NCBI GenBank assembly: GCA_022661535.1
Contig: JAKULF010000009.1
Coordinates: forward strand, 930,001-994,000
Reading direction: 5' to 3'
Source: Eutypa lata
Taxonomy: Eukaryota; Ascomycota; Sordariomycetes; Xylariales; Diatrypaceae
DNA length: 64,000 bases
The translations under genes were made by a program, and so were the position numbers. Numbering within the stretch: position 1 is the stretch's first letter; each line of letters starts with the position of its first letter. Of this stretch, positions 16,001-26,722 are shown piece after piece. A model generated the notes under the pieces. It saw nothing but the letters and a program-made list of their open reading frames with translations. It did no database searches and was not told the origin of the DNA.

Positions 16001-16687
16001 ATATTTATAAATTTAACTATTACATTATAAGCTTATTATATTAAAAATTTATACTTTATTTATTTATATATAATTAATTTTAAAGATAAATAATTAAAGT
16101 TATTATTACTTAAGTTAAAAGTTAAATAATTAACAATTAAATAAGTAATTAATGTAACATTACTTAAGTTATTTAAGTTTATAAGTTATAAATCTAAAGA
16201 TTTAAAGGTTTATAAATTACTTTATAAGTTACTTTATAAGTTTATAAGTTATAAGTTTATAAGTTATAAGTTATAAGTTTATAAATTATAAGGTTATAAG
16301 TTTATAAAGTTATAAGTTTATAAGTTATAAAGTTATAAGTTATAAGTTATAAAATTATAAGTTTATAAGTTTATAAGTTTATAAGTTTATAAGTTTATAA
16401 GTTTATAAAGTTAAGTCGAAAAGAATTAAATGTATAAGTTAAGAAAAAAGAATACACTTAATTAATTATAATTATAAACTATATATAATTTTTTCGAAAT
16501 AAATGCATTTAATTAAAATTAAATATAAAAAGCTAAATAAATTTATAATTAAAAATTAATTAATTCGAAACGTTTTTTTTAATAAATATATATTTTCGAT
16601 ATATTTAACGGTTATTTAATAACGTAATTAATAACGTAGTTTAATAATTTAAATTTAATATAAAATAACTTTTAATTAAAATAAATT
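13037..16687. mobile_element. Decayed LTR-type element, short internal region
   Basis: Two long direct repeats, 13037-about 13937 and 15539-about 16687, start with TGTTACGTT and TATTACGTT. TG to TA is the change RIP makes at an LTR start. Both continue through TTCG(T/C)TTATAAATAAATTA, CTTTAAGCGAAAA and TTAAAATTAATTAAA, and both end near AATTTAATATAAAATAA. The right copy is longer because it carries a tandem ATAAGTTT-type array. The internal part is only about 1.6 kb, too short for a full gag-pol, so this looks like a non-autonomous or internally deleted LTR element. No target-site duplication could be recognised. Confidence 0.6.
16195..16415. repeat. Tandem ATAAGTTT-type array
   Basis: Many consecutive variants of ATAAGTTTATAAGTT run through this stretch, ending in a clean run of ATAAGTTT units at about 16345-16405. 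A smaller array of the same unit is at about 15815-15895 in the same LTR copy. The other LTR copy (13037-13937) has only short versions, so the array expanded after the two LTRs were duplicated. Confidence 0.8.
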
Positions 16688-17039
16688 ATTTAACTTTAAT
16701 TATTAAAAACTTATAACTTTTAAATTTATAATTTTTTAATTTATAACTTTTAAACTTATAAATTTATTTTATAATTTATAAATTTATAAATATATAATTA
16801 TAAATAATTATAATAATTATATAATAATAATAATTAAATAACTTATAAATTTATTTTATAATTTATAACTTTATAACTTTTAAACTTATAATTAATTTAT
16901 AATTATATATAATTAATTATAATAATTATAAATAATTATAATAATTATATAAAAATAATTTATAAATTTATAAATTTATAAACTTATAAACTTATAAATT
17001 ATAACTTTAAAACTTTAATTATTTAATAACTTTTAAAAT

Positions 17040-17470
17040 AATATAACTTTAATTAATTAATTCGATTATAAATTAATTAAACTTATATATAAATATAAAA
17101 TTAAATATATATATAAAGTTAAATAAAAGATTTATATATAATAATTAATTTAAAAAGCTTATAATATAATAATTAAATGTATAAAATTCGTAATACGTAA
17201 TAATAAATTTATAAAACTTAAGGTTTATATTTTTTAAAAAAAATAAAAGATTTCGAATTTTATAATTTAAATCTTTTAAATCTTTTAAATCTTTTAAATA
17301 TTTAAATTATTATAATATATAATTTATTATAAAGTGTATAAATAAAAGTAAATATTATAATAATTTAAATAACTTTATTATTATTAATTACTTTTAATTT
17401 TAAATAAATTTTTTAATTAAATTTTTCGAATTTAATATAATAAATTATAACTTATAAAGTAAAGTTTTAT
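17040..17470 (-). repeat. Long inverted repeat, right arm
   Basis: Inverted counterpart of 12600-12930. It includes AAAAGCTTATAATATAATAATTAAAT and a triple ATCTTTTAA run at about 17270-17300. Part of it is repeated again in the same orientation at 17560-17900. Confidence 0.5.
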
Positions 17471-17559
17471 CGATTTCGAAAGTTAAAAAAAAGTTTTCGA
17501 AGTTTACGAAACGTCGTATTTTTTTATATTATAACGGTTAATAAAACTTTAATTAATAT

Positions 17560-17900
17560 AACTTATAATATAAAAAGCTTATAATATAATAATTAAATTC
17601 GTAAAGCTTAAAGTTTTAATTTCGTATAAAGTAAAAAAAGTAATTATTATAATTATTTTTTTATTTTTAAATATTTTTATATAAATTTAATTTTTAATTT
17701 TTAATTTAAATTAATTTATTATAATTAATTTAAAATTTAAAATTAAAAGCGTATTTTATTATAAATATTATTATATATATATATATAATATAATTTTTAA
17801 AATTAATAAATATTATTATTTATAAAATAAAGTTTTATCGATTTTAAAAGTTAAAAAAAAGTTTTTAAAGTTTATAAAAAGTTATATTTTTTTATTATTA
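17560..17900 (-). repeat. Second partial copy of the right inverted arm
   Basis: Repeats the landmarks of 17140-17535 in the same order: AAAAGCTTATAATATAATAA, then a (C)TTAA(G/A)GTTT stretch, then AAAGTTTTATCGATTT followed by AAAAGTTAAAAAAAAGTTTT. The last part aligns at 17815-17895 against 17450-17535 and differs mainly at CG versus TA/AA positions, as RIP would give. Confidence 0.6.
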
Positions 17901-17944
17901 ATTAAAAAAATATAAATTTAATTTTTATATTAATAATTAATTAT

Positions 17945-18165
17945 TATTACGATTTATTTTAAATAATATATATAAATTAAATAATTATAATTATAATTAA
18001 ATAATTAAAAAAATAAAAAAATATTTATAATAAAAGTTTTTTTTAAAAGATTTATTTTATTTATATATAAATAATTTAAAAATATTAATTATTATTATTA
18101 TTTTTTTATTAATTTATTATTTTTATTTACTTTTTAAATATTTAAAATTACGTAATAGGTTTTTT
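17945..18165 (+). repeat. Direct repeat pair, copy 1
   Basis: About 220 bp matching 19738-19945 in the same orientation. Landmarks are ATTACGATTTATTTTAAATAA, ATTTATTTTATTTATATATAAATAAT, AATATTAATTATTATTAT and TTTAAAATTACGTAATA. The copies are about 1.8 kb apart; they could be short LTRs or dispersed solo elements. Confidence 0.65.
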
Positions 18166-19737
18166 TAAATTTAATTCGTAATATAATAATAAATCTTTTC
18201 GTTTTTAATTTTTAAAATAATAATTTTTAAATATATTTTTAAATTTTTAAATTTTAATATATATAAAATATAATATATTTTATTAAGTTTATTAAGCTTT
18301 AAAAATACTTTAAATTAAAAAGTTACTTTTATTAATAATTATTATATTTACGTTTTCGTTTTCGATTTTTCGATTACGTTAAACTTTAAAAATGTTTTAT
18401 AACTTTTAATTTTTTTAAAATTACTTTTTAATTTTTAATGTAAAACTTAAATATTAAATAAATTACTTTATTTAATTAATTAACGATAAATAAATTACTA
18501 TATTATTTAATAAAATTATTAACTTTAATAAATTAAATTAAAATAATAATTATTAATATTTACGAAGTATAAAAAGTTATTAAAGTTATTATTATTTTCG
18601 TATAAAATTAATTAATTATTTAATTCGAAATTAAAATTAATATTTTAAATAATAAAGTTAATATTTTAATTAAAACATTAACGATTAAAGTTAAATTATT
18701 TAATATAATAAAATTAAACGAATTTATTTTATTTAATATATAACTTTTTAAAATAAAAAATAAAAAATAAATTAACGATTTTATTATTAATAATAATTAT
18801 ACTTATATTTATTATATTTATAATCGTTTAAAATTAAAAGTTAAAAATTTAATTATTTCGTAATTATAATATATTAAATATATAAATAAATAATTTAAAA
18901 CGTTAATTATAATCTTTAACGTTTTAAATTATTTTTATAATAACTTTAATAAATAATTATATAATAAAATTAAACTTAAAAAAATAAAAATAAAAAACGA
19001 TAATTCTTTTCGTTAATTTTTAATTAATTAAAAACGATCTTTATATAATGTTTATAATAATATCGATAAAATAACGAATAATTAATATATTTAAAAGTTA
19101 TAATAAATCTTTTTAAATTATTTATAAATTAAAGTTAATAACTTTAAAGTTTTATTATTTATATATTTAACTTTTATTAAAAGAATTTATCGTTAATTTT
19201 ATAATAAAAGTTATATTTATATAAATTATTATTTTAATTATTAACGTTTTAACGTAATAAATATTATTATTAATATTATTACTTTAAATATTATTAAATT
19301 AATATTAAATTTAATTAAATTATATTAAAATATTAATAATTTAAAACTTATTATTAATATAAAAAAGTTTTTAAATTTACGTAAATTAATAAATATTATA
19401 TTTATTTATTTAAAACTTATAGTTTTTTCGTTAATTTAAGCTTAAAAAATAAATAATAACGTAATAATAAATGTTAAAAATATAATATTTTAAATTATTT
19501 CGTAAGAAATTATTTTAAATAATTAATTACGATTTTATATAAATTTATAATTTAAAATATAATCGTTATTAATAAATTTAATATAAAAAATAATAATAGT
19601 TTTAATAATATAAATGATAAAAATAATTTAAAAATTAATAATATATATTATTTAATTATTAAAGATTTTATTTAAAGTAATTTTTAAAATTTATATAACT
19701 TTAAAATAAAACTTAATACGTTAAAAAAATAATATTA

Positions 19738-19945
19738 CGATTTATTTTAAATAATACGTATAAGTTAAATAATTATAATAATTATTAAATAATTAAAATA
19801 ATAAAAAAGCATTTATAATAAAAAAGATTTTTAAAAAATTTATTTTATTTATATATAAATAATTCGAAAATATTAATTATTATTATATTTCTTTTTTATT
19901 AATTTTTTTTAAATGTTTAAAATTACGTAATACGTTTTTTTATTT
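19738..19945 (+). repeat. Direct repeat pair, copy 2
   Basis: Second copy of the 17945-18165 repeat. It keeps more CG dinucleotides (for example AATACGTATAAG where copy 1 has AATATATATAAA), so it is slightly less mutated. Confidence 0.65.
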
Positions 19946-21028
19946 ACTTTATAATAATTATCATAAATAATAATATAAGTTAATATAACTTATATTTTTT
20001 AATTATAATTAAAAGTAAAAAGTAAAAAAAATTATTTTTTAATATTTTTTTATTTAAATATTTTATATATAAAAATTAATAAATTAATATTATATAAACC
20101 GTAAGTATTTTAAATCTTTAAATAATTAAATTATATATAATTATAAAGTTTAATTTTAAGCTTTATTATAATATAAAAAATAAAAAATAAAAAAATAAAG
20201 AATTTATAATATTAATTAAATTTATAATAACTTAAATTATTTCGAAAGTTTTAATAACGTTTATAACGTTATTTATAATTTATAATTATAAAGATTATTT
20301 AAAGCGTACGATATAACGTTCGCTTTATTTAAAAAGTTTTTAAAAGTTATTTTAAAGTTAAGTTTAATATTTACGTATTTAACGAAGTTATTATTAATTT
20401 TATTAATTTAATAATTAATTAAAATAATTTAAAAAACATTATAATTATATTAAATCGTTAATTTAATAATATAATAAAAATATAAACCGTTATTATAAAA
20501 AGTAATATTTATAATAATTAATTAAAATAATATATAAAAGTAAAAATATAATAAATTAAAAAAAACTAATTATAAATATTTAATATTTTATATTAAAAAG
20601 TCTCGTATATATAAAAAGTAAAAATTAATAATTATATTAATTATTATATAATTATATTTATTTTTATTATAAATTTAATAAAGTTTTAATATTATTACGT
20701 TATAATAAAAAATATTAAAAATTCGTAAAGTTATATTAAATTAAAGTTATTATATTTATAAAAGAATATATTAATTATGTATTTATTTAAAGAAAAATGA
20801 AATAAATATATTATTTAAAATATTAAATCATTTCGCTTTTTACTAATAATTAAAGAAAATAAATTCGTAAACTTAATATAAAAAGTTATTTTCTTAAATT
20901 ATTTATAAAGGTTTAAAGTTGAAGTGAACGTGAAGAAAGATGTGCGTGAAGGGGTTAGTTGTCTTATTCTTTAAAATTCGTGAACGGGGTATAATGAAAG
21001 AGAAGCGGATCATTATTTATGGGCGAAC

Positions 21029-21578
21029 GTGATACTCCAACACTATTCGCCTACATCGCGAAGGAAAGGGGGGGGCATTAACGTAGCGGTCCTCCGAGGG
21101 ACTATGCTGCCTGTATTGTCACATCTTGGCGGTATAAAAATGCATTTTGGATCGTCCATAAGTATACATGACAATCCTGATCATTCATCAGTTTACACAA
21201 GGGAAATTCAAAGAGACGGAAGCGTTCTGCTTCCGACTGCCGGTATTTCAACATCTAGTTAGAGTAGCTAGTTGGGAAGTTGCAGAGATTTCCAGTCCCC
21301 GTCATCAATATCCAATCTTCGTTCTAGGAAACGAGCTCGTTTATAATTGGCGTGACATTGTAGTCAGTGAAGGAGATATAGACTTGTCTTATTGGTTGTC
21401 CTATTTTCAAGGAGAGACATATGCAATACATACTCTGGGCTTAAAGTTCGCAACGCATGGAATTACTCTTCCCCGCAAGCGGAAAGTAAGCGGTTCATTC
21501 AGAACGACTCGGATTTTCCGTACGTTGCTACGTACATCGGGAGAACCCCCTGAAAGTATTGGAACCAACAAGGATTAA
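21029..21578 (+). pseudogene. Relic of a group B HET gene (C-terminal part only)
   Basis: Two overlapping frames together resemble the C-terminal part of the HET protein at 33875-36076. The first frame (to about 21260) gives RDGSVLLPTAGI, matching VDGSVLMPRIGVI there and ADGAVEVPAAGII in the 46907-49408 protein. The second frame (from about 21240) gives NWRDIVVSEGDIDLSYWLSY and then QGETYAIHTLGLK, matching EYFRGDVELRSWLGSF and NSQKYAVCLFKES. A single frameshift at about 21240-21260 separates them. There is no HET domain upstream: 20915 is already the edge of the RIP block. This is therefore a truncated, frameshifted remnant, probably left when repeats invaded or a rearrangement removed the rest of the gene. 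Confidence 0.7.
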
Positions 21579-21834
21579 TTATAATGTTTTGTAACAGAGT
21601 AAATTCAGATACTTAAAAATCCGTTAAACGATTCTGTAATCTTTGTGGTAATAATACTTTGAGTTGGTTATTTGTTATCATTCCTGTTCGTTACTATTAT
21701 TGTTTTATTTTTGGTTTGGGTACTAAATGCAAGGAGCTGACCGGCTCTGAATCTCCGAGTAATATATATTAGCGCTTCGCGCCACCTACCTAAATCCCTC
21801 ATTTTTCTCCTTGTGCACCGAAATTTCGCTTTAC

Positions 21835-23184
21835 CTAGCCCTCTGGTCTTTTGGCGTCGTGACACTTCTTGACTCTTAAAAGTTCTTCCAGTCTCTCCTT
21901 ACCCTCCTTATTGCGTTTATGGTAAGTGACCGTCAAATCAACTTTCAAAGTCTGTTCTCCTTTCCCTTGGTGACCAAATAAGATAGAAGCCTCCCTTACA
22001 CTAGCAGACTCTTGCTTCCCTTTAGCCTGCTTAGTGAATGCCTCTGCAATCTTCGCTTCAGTTGTGGCCGACTGTCCGACATAAAGATACCGTGAAATAT
22101 GCATTGCAATTACCACGTAGAGTTGGTGGGTCAGCCAGATGTATTGTATTTCGATTGGCATCCAAATCATAGAGGATAGCAGTGCTATTGGAAATTCGCA
22201 TCCGCAGATCACGACGCAAAGTATTTGCACGACTTCACGTACACGGTTTCGTTCCGGATGGCCATAGTGGCGGAAGAACTGCAACACTAAGGCAGGGGGC
22301 CCCGTAATCAACATGAAGTTGCCTTCCGACTGCGGACAGTGTATCACGAAGTCACATGGTGGGTCGTCCGTGGCTGTAGATGAGATAGCTGACAATAGCT
22401 GTTCGCGATGGATCGCAAAACAGGCGCTGATGAGCCGGACAACAACAGGCAAGAGCCATAACAAAGCCCAAGCTGATCGATAAATGCCAAACACGCAAAG
22501 CGCCAGTATGATGCCCGTTATCTCCGTAGTGACAATAGCAAGAAAGATCCTACCACATGGATTTTTTGTATCTTCCCAAACAAAGGGAAGATTTGAGTGT
22601 TGATCGTCCTTCGAGGCACTAGAAATTTTGACATGGCTGACAGCTACCCGGGCACGCATGACTTGCGGGTTGGAGGGACTGGCTTTTTCAATATCCCCTG
22701 GTGGCGCAGGCATCACAAGATTCTTAATGTCTAGCATCGGAACCTGGCTCAAAGCCCTGGCCCATATGCAATTCCGCGATGGTTCTGTGTGGGCTTTGTG
22801 CTCGCCACTGTCCCCATGCATCGTATACATCCAGTGTTGTTCGGGGAAGAACGAGGTGCCTAACATGTGTCCGAGACCAGGTCCCTTGAATAGCCCATGT
22901 AAGAACATCTTATCTAGGATGGATAAGGCAACCTTGTGTTTTGGTCCACCCATTGGCATGAATAATGCCATGGTCGCGATGGATCCCCACGTGAAATTGG
23001 AGAAGCTACGTTGAGGCCATAACAAGCGTTCAAACATAACGGACGTTGCCGCTTCGGCACCTATGTATCCCAAAACGGCGCCGAAGGCTCCAAAAACATT
23101 AGCGTTAATGGTCCCGGGAGGTGGATCGGACATGACTTTGTGGGGCCAGGGGCTACCCAGAAGGTCGAAAAGAGAGATCCACAT
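21835..23184 (-). CDS. Fungal multi-pass membrane protein of unknown function
   Basis: A 449-residue product if translation starts at the first ATG (23184). Hydrophobic segments lie at about residues 27-50 (NANVFGAFGAVLGYIGAEAA), 212-260 (two adjacent spans around TEITGIILALCVFGIY and ALLWLLPVVVRLISA) and 318-370 (two spans), followed by a charged, Lys-rich cytosolic-type tail. I recall similar uncharacterised integral membrane proteins in filamentous fungi but cannot name a function. The true N-terminus is probably further upstream. The frame stays open beyond the ATG (ARYCPGCDNIPDGPAN) as far as a clear 3' splice site (TTCATTTTCAG, ending at 23234), so at least one 5' exon is missing from this model. 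It sits on the edge of the RIP block, just beyond the HET relic. Confidence 0.7.
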   Translation of the reverse strand: MWISLFDLLGSPWPHKVMSDPPPGTINANVFGAFGAVLGYIGAEAATSVMFERLLWPQRSFSNFTWGSIATMALFMPMGGPKHKVALSILDKMFLHGLFKGPGLGHMLGTSFFPEQHWMYTMHGDSGEHKAHTEPSRNCIWARALSQVPMLDIKNLVMPAPPGDIEKASPSNPQVMRARVAVSHVKISSASKDDQHSNLPFVWEDTKNPCGRIFLAIVTTEITGIILALCVFGIYRSAWALLWLLPVVVRLISACFAIHREQLLSAISSTATDDPPCDFVIHCPQSEGNFMLITGPPALVLQFFRHYGHPERNRVREVVQILCVVICGCEFPIALLSSMIWMPIEIQYIWLTHQLYVVIAMHISRYLYVGQSATTEAKIAEAFTKQAKGKQESASVREASILFGHQGKGEQTLKVDLTVTYHKRNKEGKERLEELLRVKKCHDAKRPEG

Positions 23185-23233
23185 GTTGGCGGGACCGTCG
23201 GGTATATTATCGCAACCCGGGCAGTAGCGGGCG

Positions 23234-23301
23234 CTGAAAATGAAGTTGGAGGGAGGATGCGACGTTCAGCAGGCTGTGCTTCGAGGCAGAGCATCAGATA
23301 C
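23234..23301 (-). other. Probable intron in the 5' part of the membrane-protein gene
   Basis: On the minus strand a GTATCT donor (starting at 23301; an alternative GTAGTA starts at 23304) is followed by a CTGAAC branch-like site and a pyrimidine-rich TTCATTTTCAG acceptor ending at 23234. At 68-71 nt it has a normal fungal intron size, and coding-like sequence resumes at 23233. I could not place the start codon of the upstream exon. Confidence 0.5.
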
Positions 23302-23739
23302 TACCATAAATGTTCTCCAACTGTCCGATTGCAAGCCCTTCGAAAGTAGGCAGCGGGCGTAGCTGTCTTTTCTGGAAGTTGAATGAACGAGTAAAATCAG
23401 TACAAGTTCGGTAGGATATAATGCACGTTTTATGTACTCAATGGTGGCGTATGTACCCTCGCCACATTGGTGAGATGGTTTTTGGATTGGTCAGGGTACG
23501 ATGAAATACACTGCCGATGGAGTACAGTCACGCCATTGGAGACAGAATTCCAGTTCTTAGTGAGGCCTAACTAATGTTCAGATTGATGGGCTCCTATAGG
23601 CTAATGCGCTGCAATGTACAGGCATATACGAGAGGGGTTTGCATTAATGGGTTGACTTACCGAGTCCTGATGAAGTTGAGATTCTCTATGGCGTGTTATG
23701 TGCGTAATACTTAAAACTTCTTTTCAACGGCAAGAATGT

Positions 23740-23827
23740 AAATGTTAAAATTATAAATCGGTTTATTAATTACGAAATAAAACTTAATAAAGTAATTTTA
23801 TAAAATCTTTATTATTTTATTATATAA

Positions 23828-23859
<32 letters not shown>

Positions 23860-24080
23860 ATTTATTATTATAAATTTTTTATTTAATTTATTTAATATAA
23901 TATAATTAAATATAATTTTAATAATTTAATATTAATATTTTAATTTAAATAATTTAAAATATTAAAATATTAAATATTAATTTTAATATAATAATTTAAT
24001 AATGTAATTATTAATAAATAATAATTAATTATATTATAAAATAAAATAAAAATATTATTGATTTTTATTATAACTTTAAT
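23740..24080. repeat. Small A+T-rich island touching a HET gene
   Basis: About 340 bp with the same base composition as the 1-20915 block, including an ATT trinucleotide run at about 23825-23860. It ends only about 10 bp before the stop codon of the minus-strand HET gene at 24091, so it abuts the 3' end of that gene. It may be a small RIP-mutated insertion. The 23302-23740 stretch beside it has normal composition and no gene that I can see. Confidence 0.7.
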
Positions 24081-24090
24081 TTTTATTTAA

Positions 24091-25893
24091 TTAAATTATC
24101 GTGATTGATATATTAAAGCTGTTCATATTAAGCTGTTGCATTGATTCCCCTTCCATGATCTCGTGAATATAAGCATCTCCAACAAGCTGATAGCATCCAC
24201 CCTTCGGACGGAGAATGAACGGAACTTCTCCACCAAATAAGAGACACACAACATCACCTTGCTGGCAGCTTGGCCCCAGCCCAACATATCCACCTTTTGT
24301 AAAAAACAAGGACCGATTTTGACCTTGCCTTTTCATGCGTGTTTCGTATTTGAAGGAACTTTCCAAGTTTGGTCCTGAAGTAAGGTAGTGGAAGACCTGT
24401 GGTTCCCGTCCTGACTTCTTTAAGAGCGGTTGTAAGTACGCAGTAAAGTTGGCTCGAAATCCCATCATATCTTCTGATGCCTTCCGTAGATCTGAGCCCA
24501 ATCCTGCAGTTAGAGCCAAAGCAAATGAGTCCATAGCTTCATCCGCACCATGGTGAATATGATGTTTATTGTTCATGTCCCAAGCTTGAAGGATGTAGTC
24601 GGTTGACACATCATCTTCTGAACCCATATGATTTCCGAATGGAAATTCCGACACAATATTATCAAAAACTATCCCTGTCAATATCAAGGCGTCCTTATTG
24701 AATCTAACGTCTGATTTTGTGTCACCAGATGCTTTCCACCGGACCTTGGTCAGAGAGTCATTGATAGGCCGATACCCCTCCTCACGGTCCCAGCGCGGGA
24801 CCCAAGATGGAAATGACTCTTCTTGATCCATATTATGGACATAGCATAGTACCCGAAGACTTTCCATATCCTTGATACACTGTTGTGCCACACGCTTGTA
24901 TAAATCCACTGTTGATTTCGAGTAATCCACTTGAAGCCGTCTTTTCATCTCTGTAAATGGAGGCATACCCATCAAACCATAGACTCTGTCGAGTGGATCT
25001 GTCACGCGGAATGACCTTCCCCAATTAAGGAACGATGGCAATGTAACGTCGCGAAACCATAACCGCCGACGCATGTAGTAGGCGTTCACGTAGTAAGAAT
25101 CGGGAAATCCATTGGAGACGTGTATCTTGGGATGTTTATCGATATATGCAGCGGTGAGGGCGACTTTATCCCAGCTGATCTCAACTCTACCACATAATAC
25201 TTCAACGTCAGGATTTGAGTTCACTTCCTGAATGACCCAGAGGCGATTGAACCAAGGTCGTGAAAAGAGCCAAGCCAGCGCGTCCCAGTTGTGATTGTTA
25301 TTATGCTGAATACCACTTATCATCTGCTGTGGCAGTAGATCCCATAGCTCATCGGTATTCCTCAGCTTCGCCTTGTCTCCCTTTCCTTTCAAGACACTGT
25401 GAGAAATGCATTGTTGGGTTATCTCTTCTATCAAAGCCATAGCTTTCAAGGCTTGATTATCGACATCTTTCCCAAGCCATACAATGACCTTCGTGGCTTG
25501 ATTGTATATAATTCCCATGTGGCTGACTTGGTGTTCTCTTTCTTCTTTATTCGATTGATCAATGCAAATAGCATCCGCCCATAACCACCTTGACTTGTCT
25601 TCGTACCTCATTGCGGCCAAGCCACCTTTTAAACTCTCTGTTAATGGGAGAATAAGTCCGTCGCACAATGAGTATGTCGTGTCCTTAACATCGCCCCAAG
25701 CGTAGGATATTGCTTCATAGTGAGGTGGAGAACTCCAATCCACGATATGCATGCGATATGAGATAGGATTGTTCTTCTTGCCGCGAAATAATTCGAGGAC
25801 GCGGAATGAAGAATCTGACGGTAACATAGCATATTGATAGAATGATATTGGTGGAGATATGTGTGTGTCTCCTGTTGAATCTAATGTTGGCAT
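24091..25893 (-). CDS. HET-domain protein, canonical type (group C)
   Basis: 600 residues with a textbook HET domain (heterokaryon incompatibility, PF06985). Block 1 is HYEAISYAWGD (58-68), block 2 is WLWADAICIDQSN (103-115) followed by the QVSHMGIIYNQATKVIVWLG stretch (122-141), and block 3 is RPWFNRLWVIQEV (212-224). A DPLDRVYGLMGM motif (299-310) follows, as is usual downstream of HET. The C-terminal part has the GYQLVGDAYIHEIMEGE-type ending common in fungal HET proteins. HET proteins trigger incompatibility cell death when non-self hyphae fuse; the cognate partner is unknown here. The last residues (NMNSFNISITII) are encoded next to an A+T-rich patch and may not be ancestral. It is the only gene in the island of this canonical type, and it is divergent from the gene at 26723. 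Confidence 0.93.
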   Translation of the reverse strand: MPTLDSTGDTHISPPISFYQYAMLPSDSSFRVLELFRGKKNNPISYRMHIVDWSSPPHYEAISYAWGDVKDTTYSLCDGLILPLTESLKGGLAAMRYEDKSRWLWADAICIDQSNKEEREHQVSHMGIIYNQATKVIVWLGKDVDNQALKAMALIEEITQQCISHSVLKGKGDKAKLRNTDELWDLLPQQMISGIQHNNNHNWDALAWLFSRPWFNRLWVIQEVNSNPDVEVLCGRVEISWDKVALTAAYIDKHPKIHVSNGFPDSYYVNAYYMRRRLWFRDVTLPSFLNWGRSFRVTDPLDRVYGLMGMPPFTEMKRRLQVDYSKSTVDLYKRVAQQCIKDMESLRVLCYVHNMDQEESFPSWVPRWDREEGYRPINDSLTKVRWKASGDTKSDVRFNKDALILTGIVFDNIVSEFPFGNHMGSEDDVSTDYILQAWDMNNKHHIHHGADEAMDSFALALTAGLGSDLRKASEDMMGFRANFTAYLQPLLKKSGREPQVFHYLTSGPNLESSFKYETRMKRQGQNRSLFFTKGGYVGLGPSCQQGDVVCLLFGGEVPFILRPKGGCYQLVGDAYIHEIMEGESMQQLNMNSFNISITII

Positions 25894-26722
25894 GGTGTTA
25901 AAAGAAGAATTCTGTGGGTTAAGTGGAGAGATTGCACATACTTCCTACTTTTAAACGAAAGAGAAAGTGGACTATGACTTAATAATATAGCAAGGTGGTT
26001 TCTTTTCGGTAGGTCTTGAAAATGATCATACGCCCAGTATAGCATATAAAACTAGTGAGTCTATAGGCATAAACATAAGCATAAGACACGAGGTGTCGTG
26101 GGAAAGATATTTTTAGACAGATGTGCAATAATAAATTCCTGATGGTGGTACGTAAGGCGGTTTTAGGCAGGAGATATTAAGAGAGAGGATTAAACCCTGT
26201 ACGAAACTGTTCTTCAAGCTTGAGTTTCAGGTCCTCTTACTCAACTTGTACCATCACTACGTAGCTATATATAGCATAATTACTCGGAGTTTGTAATCAA
26301 TATTCGGCGTAGCCGAACAAGATGACATCATCTTAATGGTTAAAATAATATGTAAAAAAGAAGAAAAAAGAAGAAAAAAACATTATATACATATATATAA
26401 CTTTATTAATTATTAATTAAAATACTTATTAAAGTTAATTATAATAAATATAAAATGTTAAAATATAACATAACATTTCGTTATACCTTACGTAAAAAAA
26501 AGCTTTACCTTTAAAGTTAATAAGTAATTTGTGTGTAAGATTGTACAAGTACATAAGCATGCTAGGTAATTAGTAACATTAATAAGTATCGTTATTTAAG
26601 CGGTCAGCTGACCGGTCATTTCATAGATCATGTCATTGGTCCAGAAGTATAATTATTCCATACTACTTGTAATTTCCTTCAGCTCACGTTAAAACATAAA
26701 GCTTTTCATCTTATTCAATCTT
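25894..26722. other. Divergent intergenic region between two HET genes
   Basis: An 829-bp head-to-head promoter region. It holds a purine run (AAAAAAGAAGAAAAAAG, about 26355-26378) and an A+T-rich patch at about 26335-26520 resembling the RIP block. The palindromic GCGGTCAGCTGACCGG lies near 26600. No gene or RNA is recognisable. Confidence 0.6.

Larger units (their letters stand above)
1..20915. repeat. A+T-rich, RIP-mutated repeat block (no genes)
   Basis: This whole stretch is almost only A and T. The C and G that remain are largely in CpG (the string cg recurs everywhere), while CpA and TpG are scarce. That is the footprint expected from repeat-induced point mutation, which converts CpA to TpA on both strands of duplicated DNA in ascomycetes. 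Stops are so frequent that no credible ORF survives, so any transposon genes are unreadable. Internal repeats, listed separately, show it is built from old transposable elements. The change to normal composition is abrupt, at about 20,900-20,930. It would be expected to be heterochromatic; that is inference from the composition. Confidence 0.93.

Noticed and set aside
16195..16415. Tandem ATAAGTTT units considered as a CRISPR or telomere-like array
   Set aside because: Units are degenerate, without spacers, and are inside an LTR copy; a eukaryotic A+T-rich tandem repeat is the simpler reading.
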